64,000 nt of DNA from the NCBI GenBank assembly GCA_035079385.1, contig JAVHKY010000056.1, positions 1,302,001-1,366,000 of the forward strand, given 5' to 3'. Below are positions 47,857 through 61,125 of the stretch, piece by piece. Each line of letters opens with the position of its first letter. The first letter of the stretch is position 1. The notes under the pieces were generated by a model that was not told the DNA's origin, ran no database searches, and was given only the letters and a program-made list of their open reading frames with translations. Source of the stretch: Aspidiotus rigidus (Eukaryota > Arthropoda > Insecta > Hemiptera > Diaspididae). Made by a program: the position numbers and the translations under genes.

Positions 47857-48180
47857 GGATAAGTCCCTTTCCTATCACTTCATCAAAATTTTTCTAAGTC
47901 CCTTTTTCTTGCCGGACGGCGCCCGGCGCCCGTCATTTTCCTTCAGTTTACCCCCCCCCCCGATAAAACAGGTTCCCTGTTAAAAGTTTGTGCCTCTATT
48001 TGAACCTAAAAATGAACCGCATCCTGGAGATGAGTTTTTTATACATGAATTGAACTTCAGATTTGCCACCGCCATCCATGCACGTATGTTAGTTGAATTA
48101 TTTTTCACTACACAATGTATGTAAACAGAATTAGGTACATATTAGGTAGTAATGATCATATTTTCATGTTTTCTGTATAG

Positions 48181-48397
48181 AACAAGACCTATACTATGTG
48201 GCGTCTCATTAGCTTCACCTCATACTACCGAAGGGCCTAGCCTGACCTGCTTTCCTGAGATTATGGACGCAAATCTATCCACAATACCGCCTGCAACCAT
48301 AATGCCTTTAAACGTTCAACCTGGTTCACTAGACCAATCTTCAATTTCTGCACGTGCTAGATCTCGATCACCGATCGCTCCGCAATATACACCTTAA
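48181..48397 (+). CDS. Possible terminal coding exon, unidentified
   Basis: A pyrimidine-rich acceptor (CATGTTTTCTGTATAG) is followed by about 70 codons rich in Ser and Pro, ending ARARSRSPIAPQYTP and TAA. AATAAA at 48515-48520 is well placed for a last exon. I recognise no family and could not find upstream exons, which would lie on the plus strand left of here. Confidence 0.3.
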
Positions 48398-48529
48398 TGA
48401 CTGGGTAAATTATTATTGTTTCTTATTGCCCATGTCTGCTTACGTCGGCTCATACTGTATACTTCACAGTAATGAATAGACATGTAATTTATAATACATT
48501 CATTCCATTTTTCGAATAAATAATTCGAT

Positions 48530-51500
48530 TAAACCACGACCCTTCCAACATCATCATTTACAAGTTTGAACACATCAAGTTGGTAATCTTGGCGAATTTG
48601 TTATTTGTTACAGTCGAACTACTGGAAATGATGATGATGATCGAACTACTTACAACCTACAGCATTCATTCTTTGTGCCCGATTCTATATGCCCGATGGA
48701 AGAACTGTAGAATTGTGAAACGATTGAATGATTTTCACGAATAAAGGCAAAGGAGGCGCCCTCTAGATTTATCATGGCGGCAATTTAAGGAAGCTTGCAA
48801 AAAAAGTGATGAAGTAGAAAAAGTTATCCAAAAAATCTGAAATTACATTCATCTGAAAGAAAATTGAAAAGGCAACAAGTTCTGTTCCCTGCATTTTTCA
48901 TGAAAAATATTTTGAACGGTTAAATTGATGATTTTATTAGTATGCTGTGTTATGGTAGAAAACACCATGATTACTTTGTTCACAGAACAAGTAGCCCTCC
49001 TAGCCGGACCTTTATCCGCGAATTACATTAAAAATAGTCTGCGTTGTCAAGTCCCATGCGTTTGTAAGTGGTGGATATCAAATGGTGTACATCTTTACTC
49101 GTCTTATTGTCTGTGACACGATACTAAAGAGGTATTGACACTTGCCTATGTTCACCATTGCTAATGCTGTCACGAAATGACGTACTTGTGTGTTTTGCCA
49201 CTATGTAGGGCCGATGATCAGTTCCCCGGTTATACGTAGAGTCTTATGTAAATTCACTATTTAAAAAAAAAAATTGTAGCAGAGTCTAAAATCGACCAAA
49301 AAATCTGAAACTTAGTACAAATAGACTACCCATTATCCTCTACATATTTCAAAAAAAAATTATTCCAATGTGTAAATTTCTTGATTTTTTATAGCCCTGG
49401 AAATTTGTCAATACTATGGTACCTCCGGGTAAGGTAACAACGCTGGTGGGGTGCGGAAGGCATTCATAATGGTGCAGCGAACGCAGCGGAATTATGTATG
49501 AACTACATTATTTTGTGTGACAAGAATTTTGTATAAGCCTTTCACAGTTTGGGTTCTTAATGCGGATAGTATAAGCGTTTGCCTGATTTGTTATCAAACT
49601 CCTAGTCAAACAAAAATTCAATTTTTTATTTTCAAATAATTTTTGTAATTTTGTGGATTATATTTACATTTTACCATCCCGTAAAATAGCAAAAATAAAA
49701 ATTCGCCCCAAACTTCCAAGAATTTTGTCAATTTTTAAATCTGAATTTCCTCATTTTGATAATATGACTACGTGTATGATAAGAAAAAGGTAAACAAACG
49801 CCAAGTGTGAAAGGCTTGCGCTACTGAAGGGATGAATCAGAGAATTTATGTACGTTCATACAATGATTTCCAATCAACTGTTATTTTTTCAATGTATCAT
49901 TTATTGCTGCAATTTTTTTTTGTATTTAATGTTGATGATACAGACTACAAAATTTATGCTTGTATTTGCTCTAAAAACGATATCCTATTAATTATCATGC
50001 GTGATGCTGTGGTGCTGGACGCTTGGACGCTTGGCAAAAAAAAAAAAAAAAAAAAAAACTTTTCGATCTAACACAAACATGCGAACCGGTGATAATGTTA
50101 CGTCACGCTAAATTAAAACTGTCTTGATCCAAGAATCATGAGCATACCGCCACTAAATTTAACTGCTTCCGCTCTGTCGAATGATGAGCATTGTTTCCTA
50201 TATCCGAGAGAGTGAAATAAGAAAACTACGAAGATCGGAGGTCTTCAACCACTTGGAACTTCAACATCCCCGACAGGGCATGGCAACCCTGCTCCAATCC
50301 TGGGGTGAACCTGCCTCAATACGCACAGGCCAAAACTTGCCAACAAGCAAGGCGCAGTGCACTGATGCTACTAACACGACCGGCTAGTTCGCGGTAGTAG
50401 AGCATGTCCAGTTCAGGGACGTGAAATCACGAGGAAGGACATGTGCTCAGAAAAATTTAGGCAAGGCAGGGTTAGATTTCTCAGTAAACTCCCGACCCAA
50501 ACACAAAGAGAAAACTAAAAAAAAAAAGCTGCAAGGTCCCCTCTCCCTAACATTCGAGTGAGTGTCAAGGCATCACGCTTCGAAATACGAAGACTGCATT
50601 CCTTCTAACCATTCACTTCCGTTCTCAGTTCCCTCCTATAATTAACATCATTATCACAAAAAGACAAATTTCAACCAGAGTCTCCAATCGATTCCATATC
50701 GCTCCGGACGTGCTCGTAATATACGTTAGTGATAATAGCTCCCACTCGGTTGTATAGAGTATTTTGTAAATAATTACACTAATCTGGAGATACGGATACT
50801 AAATATATTTTTAAAAATAACGATACTTCTGGAGACTTAAGCGTCTGATGGAGATTAGACTTCTCTTCGCTACTGCAGATGACCGCGCAGTGATCCAATG
50901 AAGTACGTGGTGATAACTCCGGAACGATTAAACCATGTATAAGCGTTACTGATAGTGCGACTGACGACTCCGGAGTGAAAGAAAAAATGTTTCTCAATGA
51001 GAAGAAAGCCTCTACTTTCTGGATTTAACTGATACGGTAATTTTCTATTTCGAAACTTGAAAAATCGTACCAATTGATTTCTTCTTTAAATTTAATTAAT
51101 TTTGAAATAGCCTAAACCATCTGTTAAAAATTGCAAATTTACTTATTTTTCAATTCTAGGAACAACGCAAATGTCGCTTGCTTTTTAGCCATCTAATTGA
51201 AATGACTTCATTCAATCACCACCCGGTCCGTCCACAATACTCGAGAGAGACTTGGGAAAATCCCAAGATAGTGTGTATAGCGATACCTAGTACAAATCTG
51301 GTCTATCACAAAACATTTGATGTTCCCCTTCAATATAGCAACCCGTTGATTGTTTAGGGTTCATAAAAGTGCCTGAAATTTATCTGCGAGCGAAATACTA
51401 CAAACTACAGTAAAATCACAGCAAAAAAATTAACCTCGTTCGCGCCACAATTTAAGTACGACCAATCGCTGGAAACCCGCTGCTAGGTAAGTGCATTCAA

Positions 51501-53495
51501 TCGCAGAAACGTTTGTGCGCTGCAAAGGTGCAATAAACATCGGCAAAATCGTAGCTAAAATTTGTGAGGCGCGACAAAACGCCTTTAAAAAGTTATATTT
51601 TAGCAGTAAAGCGACAATTAGCTCCAAAATAACTGCGACTCCATCTTCCAAATTGTCAATAGGGCAACGCAAATATATTTGTGTTGAAGACAGCTAAATA
51701 TTCAGTATGGAAAATTATAGAATTTCTAGGATTTTTTCGATGACTGAAAAATGAGCTTGGTGCATAGAAAAAGGAGGGTTGGCGTACAGTGGCGGAGACC
51801 ATACAAGAGATATCTACTGCTTTTCTCACCAGCAAGGAACTAACCAGACAGTGTAAACCCTCCGTTGTGCGTGGAAAGAGCTCGAATATCGCAGCAATTG
51901 TGAGCGTTCTAATCGCATTTAATTCTTATGAATTAATTGACAATGTGTTGCTTCTATTGTGAAAGTTGAGAAATGTGCCTGCAATCCACTTTTCTGCCGT
52001 ATGTACTTGCATATCAACGATCTGGAGAATAAGATCTTCAGTATGATCGGAATGTCAGTGTGTGAATGCGATCACGCTGTGTATTTACGAGTGCCAATTT
52101 TCCGGTACGTTCAAATAATTTGGACTTACCTACATTCATGAAGTTTTTCTGAAAATGAACGTTGTTATTCTAAATCTGACTTCATCATTAAAATACTTCT
52201 CAGAACTTGCTTCTACTTTACATTTACTTTCGTAAGAGGAATTTTTCGAAGGAGTTAGATCGTAACGTACTTTTATCGTGATCCTTATTTCTGTAGATAC
52301 CTACGGCAATTCTACTTTGTGCGGCAGATTTGCAACTCATCCATCCGAATGAAACTGATTGATAACACCTAAAAGCGTTTTAACCCAATTGTAAGGCTCG
52401 AAGGAAAGAGGAGTTGCCTATATCGTTTGCCGTCGGAAATCACGAAAAGTGATTTGAAAGTAAACAAACTGGATACGCGAGTGATACGTGTAAGCCTAAG
52501 GAAACGAGTTTGTTGACATGAATCAATTGTAACGCTATCGCACCACCGTTTTCCAATATCTCTCATTCGACTCTCCCATCCAAATAAATAATTATAATTT
52601 GTCATTCAGAACGTAAACGCCGTTGAGGGCAACGCCATCGCAACAAAATGAATGAAAATGTTTTGAGGATCGATGGTCTTTAGTCGTATGAAACACATAT
52701 AAAATAGAGGTAACTTTCTTACAGCGAAAATTATTCTCATAGTGACTGCCTATTAAGAAACCGCCGTAACTCCATTTGTGACCGCGAGTGGTGAAGAGTA
52801 CTTTTTGTCCAAAAAATCTCTATACCGCCATATAGAACTAAAATACCGTTTTCAAGAAAAAAAATTGGAATTACAGCATTTTTTCTAATAGGCCGTCGGT
52901 ATTATGATAATGATGTCTTATTTTATCGATAGTGGAAAGTTGAAAAAATGAGTTGTTCATTTACAGTTTTTCGGTCAATTCACGTGCAAAGTTTCACGTT
53001 CTTTCAATAATTACAACACACCAAATGATACTCGAAGCTTTGGTGCTACCACCAGAGAGCGACTCTTGTTTTGACGTTCCGAATATTCATCGAAATAAAC
53101 CTAATAGGCCTTAGCTACTTCTTTCGGACTTACGCACTTTATTCAAACTGAACCTGCACGATTTTTCCTGTTCTCTATTTCTTTCTTTTCCTCTCTATAG
53201 GTATTTCTTGATCCCAATTATTATGAATCACATATGTACTACAAATCAACCTACTTCAAACTTGTGGGTAGGTACTTACTCTTTGAGCTCCAAATATCCC
53301 ATTCTTGCATTTCCGTTATACCTACATGATTACTATTCTGATAACTATCAAGTTCCCTAAAACAAATACCATTCACACAGCTTCAAATTTGTTCCCCTCG
53401 ACTCCCACTTAATTGATCCGTAAAACCGATATCTATACACACGAGGATAAAGTAAGTAATTCGTACTTATTCCCACGTCTCAATTTTACCGTGTA
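48530..53495. other. No supported gene
   Basis: AT-rich sequence with a decayed family G-like segment at about 48764-48810, an A20 tract at about 50038-50058 and a solo family F end at 52300-52330. Open frames at 50181-50387 and 51430-51672 (minus) are unrecognised. Confidence 0.4.
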
Positions 53496-53504
53496 ATCAC
53501 CGTC

Positions 53505-54256
53505 GGGTCCCGTTCATTTGGGCGCGGCCGTTCGGGCGCAAACCCCCATATAAAGCTGAATGCAACGCAGCGGGGAAAACTGTCATCATTAAAGAATGTA
53601 AGCTTGTTAGCGTAACCCAGAACACACCACGTGGAGGTCAGCTTACAACGTCTTCCATCTACAAAACATGAAGTTTTGCTTCGTCAAAATTCATTCGTAA
53701 CACAAATTCATTCAAAGGCGACTATGAAGGTAAATTGTGAGCTACCGCTCTCAAGTACTCTATAGGCTCCCTGTCGTCGTACTCAATGAGCAATCTATAC
53801 AGGCGCTCGTCGCATCGCTGGAATACGGTACTGACTTCATCAATAACAGTCTTCGATCATCTATCTGGCGAAACAGTCTTGTATTTACATGAAATAATAA
53901 TTACTCATACGTTCGTCATCTTACCTAGAAAGTTCAAGCAACTTTAAAGGTGTCAATAATATTGCAGATCAATTGAGGAGAAGGCGAAAAGAAACTCAAA
54001 AGTCAGTAAGTCATTAAGATTGCCTATGAAACAAGGAAAAGGCAAACATGTCTAGTAACAAAAAACACTACTATGTTTTGTGGATGGAAGATATTGTTCG
54101 CTAACAAGTTGCTGTGGTGTCTTCTGGGTTGCGCTAACAAGCTTTCATTCTTCAGTGATGACAGTTTTCCCAGCTGCGCCCAGTTCAGCTTTACATGAGG
54201 GTTCGCGCCCAGATGAACCCTGCGCCCAAACGGCCGCGCCCAAATGAACCCGCCCC
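53505..54256. mobile_element. Long-TIR element with 9-bp target duplication (Mutator-like)
   Basis: The ends share TTCATTTGGGCGCGGCCGTT. The inverted similarity runs about 130 bp inward (53505-53640 versus 54115-54256), through GGAAAACTGTCATCA and AAGCTTGTTAGCG. ATCACCGTC flanks both sides (53496-53504, 54257-54265). Long TIRs plus a 9-bp duplication suggest a non-autonomous MULE. No transposase is present. Confidence 0.75.
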
Positions 54257-54265
54257 ATCACCGTC

Positions 54266-57200
54266 CTAAATATGGGGTAAGCGAAACTAGACCGCTTCAA
54301 TTCTAATGGAATTAATGCGGATTTTAACTTTTTTGTAGCTCTCGTTGAACATTCTTGCCCTGTACCTAATGTCCCCAAAATGTTCCCAATTGGGATATTT
54401 TGGGGATATTTTTTACATACATAATAAGGACATAATACGGGTGTTTTTGCTATGGAAACATCAAATGTTCAACGGGAAACAAGATAATTCTCGTCGTAAT
54501 AATACGCCTACGCCTTATATACAAGGTTTTCTTAAAATAGAATTGTCAAAGAAAAAAATAGAAAATTAGAAATCGATTGTATGGTGCTGTTTATAACGCT
54601 AACGCTTGTTTAGAAATCACTCACTGTTCTTCCTCGGTGTCAGGAAATTTGTCCGAGCAAAAATTGACCACTAGAATAAAAACACTGAAAATTAACAGAC
54701 AGAAAAAAGTCACTTGAGAAATTAAGCAATGACGAAAGTTATCTACATGAAAATTGTCAGCGCGTAAAAATTCGTCGAGAAATTAGGCAATAACGAAATT
54801 TTACAGTATTAAAAAAAAATTCAACTTCGTGTTATTCATAAACACTCTTGATTAGCTCGAAGAGTATCTGTTAGGTACTGAATGATATACTCGTGTGTAT
54901 TGACAACTGTAATTTTATCAGACGTGTACACAGGAAGGATGATGATGATAATACCACCATGAAATATGAGTTATGCGTTTCGTTTAATCTTTGCTTTTTT
55001 ATTTCACAAAATTATTCGTCGTCTCAGGCAAGGTCAAATTATTCACCCGATTTTTTTTATAAAGCGGAGGCGGATGACGTCGACTGTAAAAACGACTACT
55101 TCTTATCTTATCTAAAGGGTATTACTCACAATCTCACTTAATATGATTTATATATTATAGAATACTTTTCTAATTTATAGAACATTTCAATCTTCCAGAA
55201 TCTTTTTTTTTTTTCTAACACTCAAATTTTCTAATGTCCAAATTTCGCACGACTAAATTTTGCAAAATCTAAATTTTGCTACCTTCAAATTTCGTACGTT
55301 CATTTTTCATCAATCACAATTTTCTGTCAGTCAATTTTCAGTCTTCTTTTTTTTGTCGGTCAATTTTCGTACGGGCAAATTTTATGGACTCTTCTCCCCC
55401 ATTGCGAGAATAACTGCGAAGTCATTAAAACTATAAAAACTGTACAAGAACAATATCTTCTTCTTTGAGCATCACAGATATAAAATACCTATAAAATACT
55501 AACAGGAACATTCATTACAGGAAGTGATAATAATAGGATGACGCAAGAGGGGGAAAAAAATAGGCCACAAAACTATCTAAATGATTTAATTCTATAGTAG
55601 AGAAAGAAAGAAAACAAAATGATAATTCAAATTAGAACTTTGCCCCCTCATCTTCTTTCCTTTTTTTATTTATATCCAAGCGTTGATAGTGGTTCTATTA
55701 CATCAACAGTTGATTCAAGTTACTGACGTATAGTCTGTTTCATCAGTGATAAGATCCGCATCTTTTTCTTTTCAATTTCCACTTTTGCTTTTGCCATTGT
55801 TTCGAACAATTCCGGTTTGATTGTCGTTTGAACGTCAGTGGAACTTTACCCGGTAATTTTACCCAATTGATCATCCTTATGATTGGTTGTACTTACCGAA
55901 ATTGTCCCTATTATCGCTTATGCCTCCTAATCTTTGTTTGGATTAAATTTCACCAAAAGACAAGAGTCGCAGGCACTGTACAAAATGTACATTTATTTAC
56001 CGTACACAGAACACGGCTAATAAGTGGGCAGTACTTTACGGCTGACGCATGTTCTGCTTTATATTTATGTGAAAAAAGAGTTCAAGGTGATATCTAAACT
56101 TTATATCACAGCACGTTTTTTTTTATCTAATTAGTAATGAACTAATAACAAAAAAAAAAAGAGGGTGGTAATCCTAACAACTGTGAATCGACATTGTCAG
56201 TAGAAAAGAATTGTTCTACATTTTATCAGTTGAAAATTCCCGTACAATCTGTAGTTAGTAATTATACCAGTACCCACGTATCTAGTCTGACGCAGTCTAA
56301 TATAAAGAAATCGCAAAATTGGTTGATGGAATTGATAGTTGGGGTTCACCACTGGTCACAGATTGGTCAGCCCAAAGGGAACGACACTTCGTAGTAGACG
56401 CTAGTGATAAGTTTACCTTCAAGAACTTCTTCTTCCTAGGGTCATGTTAGACAGGATTATTAAAGTGGCAAAGAACAATCAAATTGACTGGAAAATCTGT
56501 GACGCAATAATGTTTATGGGTTCTTTGTATCATATACTCAGGATAGTATAACACAATTCTACAGGTAAAATTAATATTACGTTTTCTTCCGCGAGCACCA
56601 TTATTGTCCATAGACAATAGATTACTGAAGACGTACGCCTATCAGACGTGCGTTTGGATGTAATATTTCAAAATTTTAGATAGTATACACACACACGCAT
56701 GCTCGCACACAAATAATACTGTATTAAGTACGTGAGACCTAGTAAGACCAAGCGTTATGCAATGATGCAAACGTGCGACACGGAAGTTGACCAGCTACTG
56801 CGGTGTTACCTTCCAATGACTTTGTGAAGTAAGGTTAGCATTCCTCGAGTTCTGAATATTGGAATGAACTTCGGTATCGTATACACACCTGGGTGTAGGG
56901 TCTTGGACCGTCCTTGGATATCGTGTACCTATGTGGTAGGGTGTTTCTCAAATTGCCAGATGAAAAGATTAAGTGACTTATCCTCGATACTTTTGTTTAT
57001 TATTTTTATTGTTTTTTGTTAGCCAATAATTATTTATTGTATTCTCACCTGAGAACGTCTTCCGATAGGTTTCTATTAAAATACCATGCCCTGTATGAGT
57101 AGTGTACCCTATTTCTTCAATTTTACAAAGACTATTGCCTTCCATACCGGACCCAGCAGATATGTACGAGCGATCTTAATTTCCGTTAAAGAGGCGAAAA

Positions 57201-60090
57201 AATGAGGTGGAATAGAAACATCAAGTAAAGTTATAAATGAAAATATTATTACCAAAATTAACGCTAACGTATATGATAAAAAGTTTAGTAAAGTTCTTGA
57301 CGTTGAATAGATCCCACTTCATTGAAACGATTTTTGATGCATACCTATACCGTGTGGTTATCTCAGAATGAACAGACAGACGTTAGTCTACAACCACCGG
57401 CTTAAAGAATCGCGCTCACCGTCAAAATCCAAGTACCATCGGCCACATAGCAACTGTATGGATACGTAATAATTTGTTTAATGTGGTACATATATTATAA
57501 TCTAATATAACTTGAGCTTATCAATCAATGAATCCGAACGTGAGCTATTTGTGCTTGACGCACAAACCTACCTGCAACTCAGAAGAAGTATCTACCGGTA
57601 TGGGTATAATATTGAAGGTGGGCTGCTGAACGATACAAACGTAAAAGACTGGAATATTACATCATAGGTCATTAACTCGAACACCAAATTTCACTAATAT
57701 ATTCGAGCCAGACTTCTCATCTTGCATGTAAAACACTGTATACAGGTAAACGTATTCTTTATGACATCGCTCTATAATGCTGCGCATGTACCGGTATAAT
57801 GTACCTATTTCACAATCGAAGGGAACCCTACCATCGCTTCTACTAATACACGGGGTACGACAACAACGACGATACGTACCGTAATTGTAAATTATGAAAT
57901 GATAAATTTCAAAAAAATTAGCTACAAATACTACATAAAGCAGACTACAATTATGACGAATTGTATAATGTATAGTAAATAACTTACTTTTACAATGCAA
58001 TTAGGGGAGAACTCTCTTTTGCATTTACGCTCAATCAATGATGAACGTTTAATCAACGTGAGGCTACTTGAGACATAAGTCCAAAAATGAATTCCTGCAA
58101 CTTACGTGCCACTACAATCAAAAGTTTGAATGGAGGTATGGGTTCATTGCACATTACTTTTGTGAGCAAAAAAGAAAAAAAAAACAATCAGGGACTTGCA
58201 TAAAGTTTGCAAAGGCCCACAGAAATTGGATAGAAAGAGTAAATTATTGAAAAGTTCTTTCTTTATAAAACATACTGTATCAAATTCACCAATAAAGCTT
58301 GTTCATGAACGGACTACAGTGCTTTTGAAGTACTTTGAATTCAAAAATAAAACATACCGCCCATGGAACATAAAACTCGTATGATACAACTTCTATCTCG
58401 AAAACTTTGGGATAATTTATTTCATTATAGGTAGTATGTATACGATCGTTGCGTGTAAAGTAACTCAACATCTACATTTTTGTGAAAAAATTTTTGTGCT
58501 TTCACTTAGCTTATAGATGACGTTAATAGAAATGATCACTAAATCTAACTTCGTAGCCCATCTGATCGACTCCAGACATTCCCTGCAAAAAGCTCACGTA
58601 GTAACGCAAGCAAGACGCGAATTTTCTGCTCTGCACGTAAGATAAGATGCGATAGTTGTCTATTTCAAAAGAGAAAATTTCGGCCCCGATCTCGGAAGTT
58701 TGACGCTATTTTGACTGCGAATTTTGACACTTTGACGCTATGCTTTTTAATTGAAAGTCGACACATTTTCGACGTAACTGCCCGCGCCCCACATATTAGA
58801 ATGCGGGCAGTTTCGTCAAAACTACGTCAATTTTGCGAATTTTGACGATGAAGTGCGTCAATTGACATTAATTTTCGGAATTGGAGCGCTATTCTACATT
58901 AGTATGACACGGGTATCGTGATCCCCTTGGTCCAATAAATAAACCTCCCTAAACTTTGATTACTTGTAGTCAAAAGAAAAAATAATTATAAGGCCTTCCC
59001 TAAAACGATTACGAGGAATCGTCTTCATGAAAATGGCTTCACAACAGCCTTTTATGCGTATTGGAGGTGAGTGTTGTATTCAACCTCTGAAGTGAAATCA
59101 ATTTTCGCATTCTCATGAAAATATTTCACCTACCTAACTAATAGAAATGACTTTCAATTAAGAGATTCAAATTTATCAAGTCTCTTAATATAAAAATTGA
59201 AATAATTGGTTAGGAAGTGCAGGAAGTAGCACGTGACAAATTTATTTGAATTGCACAGAACAGCGACCAAAAATTTCTTACGTGCTTGTACCATACCACT
59301 GTCACGTATCATGTCTGGTACCCATAAGGACACGATTAGTAAGATAGTTTCAACTTTACCTTCTTTTATAACATAAATTCGCAACTCAGCATTGTCCCCT
59401 TGTACCTATCAAGATTTATCTCCGATAAATTTACGAACCTATGGTGGTAATCCGGATCGGTGGTTTAGAACTGACGTTGATACCTGTGCGTAGGCTGGTG
59501 AGCTTTTTTTCTCAGTGGGTGTAATTATTGATAATATTTCACTCGTGGAATGATCCATTTTAGAACAAAAAAAGATCATTTTCTTACCTAAGGTGGCAGT
59601 AGTAGGCTATAGACAGGCGAAAAAAATTTCCAGCTGTACCAGAGACAAATTCTTCAAGGACATATCTTGGCTTCTCCTGGGTGTGATACTCGCTTTTCCG
59701 TGGAAAGTATGTAAACAAGTACCGACCTTGATATTTGCTCAATATAACTTATTACTCAAGTCGACCATTGGAATTTAAACTTGGAGTTTCATAAGTTGGT
59801 GGCCTGCGAAAAATTTGAGTGATCGAGTAGCGTCAACCATAAGGAAACAGCAAAACGTAAACGTTTTTTACAAGAATTAAAGTGTTTTATGAAAATAATA
59901 CGTCCTACATTTTATTCTAATATCATTAGAAAATTAATTTTTCTCCAAATCAACTTGATAAATAGATTTTTCACTCTCTCGCGACAAATCAAAACTTGCC
60001 GTTTTCCTGTTTAAAAACGTACGTGATCCCTCGAATATTTGCCTGCGCGCGGAAAGAGACGAGTGATTTTGTAGCGCGCTCTAGTACAGG
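54266..60090. other. No supported gene
   Basis: AT-rich sequence with simple or degenerate repeats only. These include AAATTT(C/T)G(T)AC-type units at 55195-55390, a short CA tract near 56688-56700, and TTTGACG-type units with a GCCCGC / GCGGGC hairpin at 58690-58900. Confidence 0.4.
55195..55390. repeat. Degenerate tandem repeat (TCAATTTTC / AAATTTCGTACG units)
   Basis: About ten irregular units of roughly 15-25 bp, each with an AATTTT or AAATTT core often followed by CGTACG or TGTCAGTC. Confidence 0.6.
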
Positions 60091-60097
60091 TTTTTTG

Positions 60098-60325
60098 TTG
60101 TTTTTTTTTTAATACACCCTTTATTGTGAAAATAATAAAAACAAAAAAACAAAAAAATAAACAAAATAAAAAATAAGGATGAAAATAAAAAGAGAAACAT
60201 TACAAAACAAGGAAGAGAAAAACAAAATTACAGAAATTTAGAAGGAAGAGGAAAAAAAAAAAAATACAAAAATACAAAAATACAAAATAATGATAATAAA
60301 AAAAAAAAAAAAAAAAAAAAAAACA
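60098..60325. repeat. A-rich low-complexity tract
   Basis: Over 200 bp of AAAAT/AAAAC-type sequence, including (AAATAC)n near 60263-60285 and an A run of about 24 at 60299-60323. TACACCC before it and CAGGGTGTT after it are weakly inverted, so it may be the inside of a small element. Confidence 0.7.
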
Positions 60326-60925
60326 GGGTGTTGGAGGATGGCAACTAGGCCTTACCTCGTTTAACAAATTAGTTATGAATTATGTCAGTCAAATTGTTAT
60401 GGATTCCGGAAGATGTTTAAGGAAATGAAAGATACGAGGGAACATGGATAATATAAATCACAATTTTCTTACCAGCTTATTCATAGACTAGACAATAACG
60501 TTACTATAATGTGGCGTAACATTGTAATTTCATATCAGAAATATCGTGTGTCAGAACTCATCACCTCGTTTAATTGTCTTAGTATATTTTATCCGTTTGA
60601 TGCTGAAATCAAAGAAAAGAGGCGTTCATATGCTTGAGTGCCATTGGTTCTCTCCTGTGAAACTAGTCGCGTATAGGTACAGGTAATGAATTCAGCTCCT
60701 TATAATCAACTGCTGGAATCATTCGTTATAGAGTGAAAAATAAGTATTGGTCGCCGTAAAATGCTAAGGTTTGCTCGAAAGTTGCTAAGAGAAGATAAAA
60801 ATTGAAGAAACAATGAATAAAAGTTGGACCCCATGTGCCCTGCTAGGACGCTCAATACCGTATTTTAATTCTCATTCTTTTTGGCAATTTGAAACTAACA
60901 GCGCTGGCATCGCTGATGGTAACTT

Positions 60926-61125
60926 ATAGTCTGTTCCAGTTAAGATCGATGTACTTCAAAGTTCACCCTAATGTAGCTGGTAGGGCGTAAAATCAGCAAC
61001 CAATCACGAGAAAGCAGATGAAAGCGTCGTGTCGCCTTCAGTATGTGTCCCTACCGATTCCTTCCCCCGGAACTCACCGCACTGAAATCGGAAACCACCG
61101 ATCTTAATTGGAACGTATTATAGAA
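60926..61125. repeat. Probable MITE Q, about 200 bp
   Basis: TATAGTCTGTTCCAGTTAAG at the left and CTTAATTGGAACGTATTATA at the right are imperfect inverted ends. The interior contains GATCGATG / CACCGATC as a continuation of the arms. Confidence 0.6.

Larger units (their letters stand above)
47258..47998. mobile_element. Element N with inverted ends, CRE cluster and tandem repeat
   Basis: The left end has GAGGCAAACAGGGAACCTG then TTTTAT. The right end has ATAAAACAGGTTCCCTGTTA..GTTTGTGCCTC. Together they form interrupted inverted repeats around 740 bp. The inside carries five TGACGTCA palindromes and an 88-bp tandem duplication. No coding sequence. Confidence 0.6.

Noticed and set aside
51430..51672. 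80-codon minus-strand hydrophobic frame
   Set aside because: No recognisable family, splice context or conservation evidence; the opposite strand is equally open.
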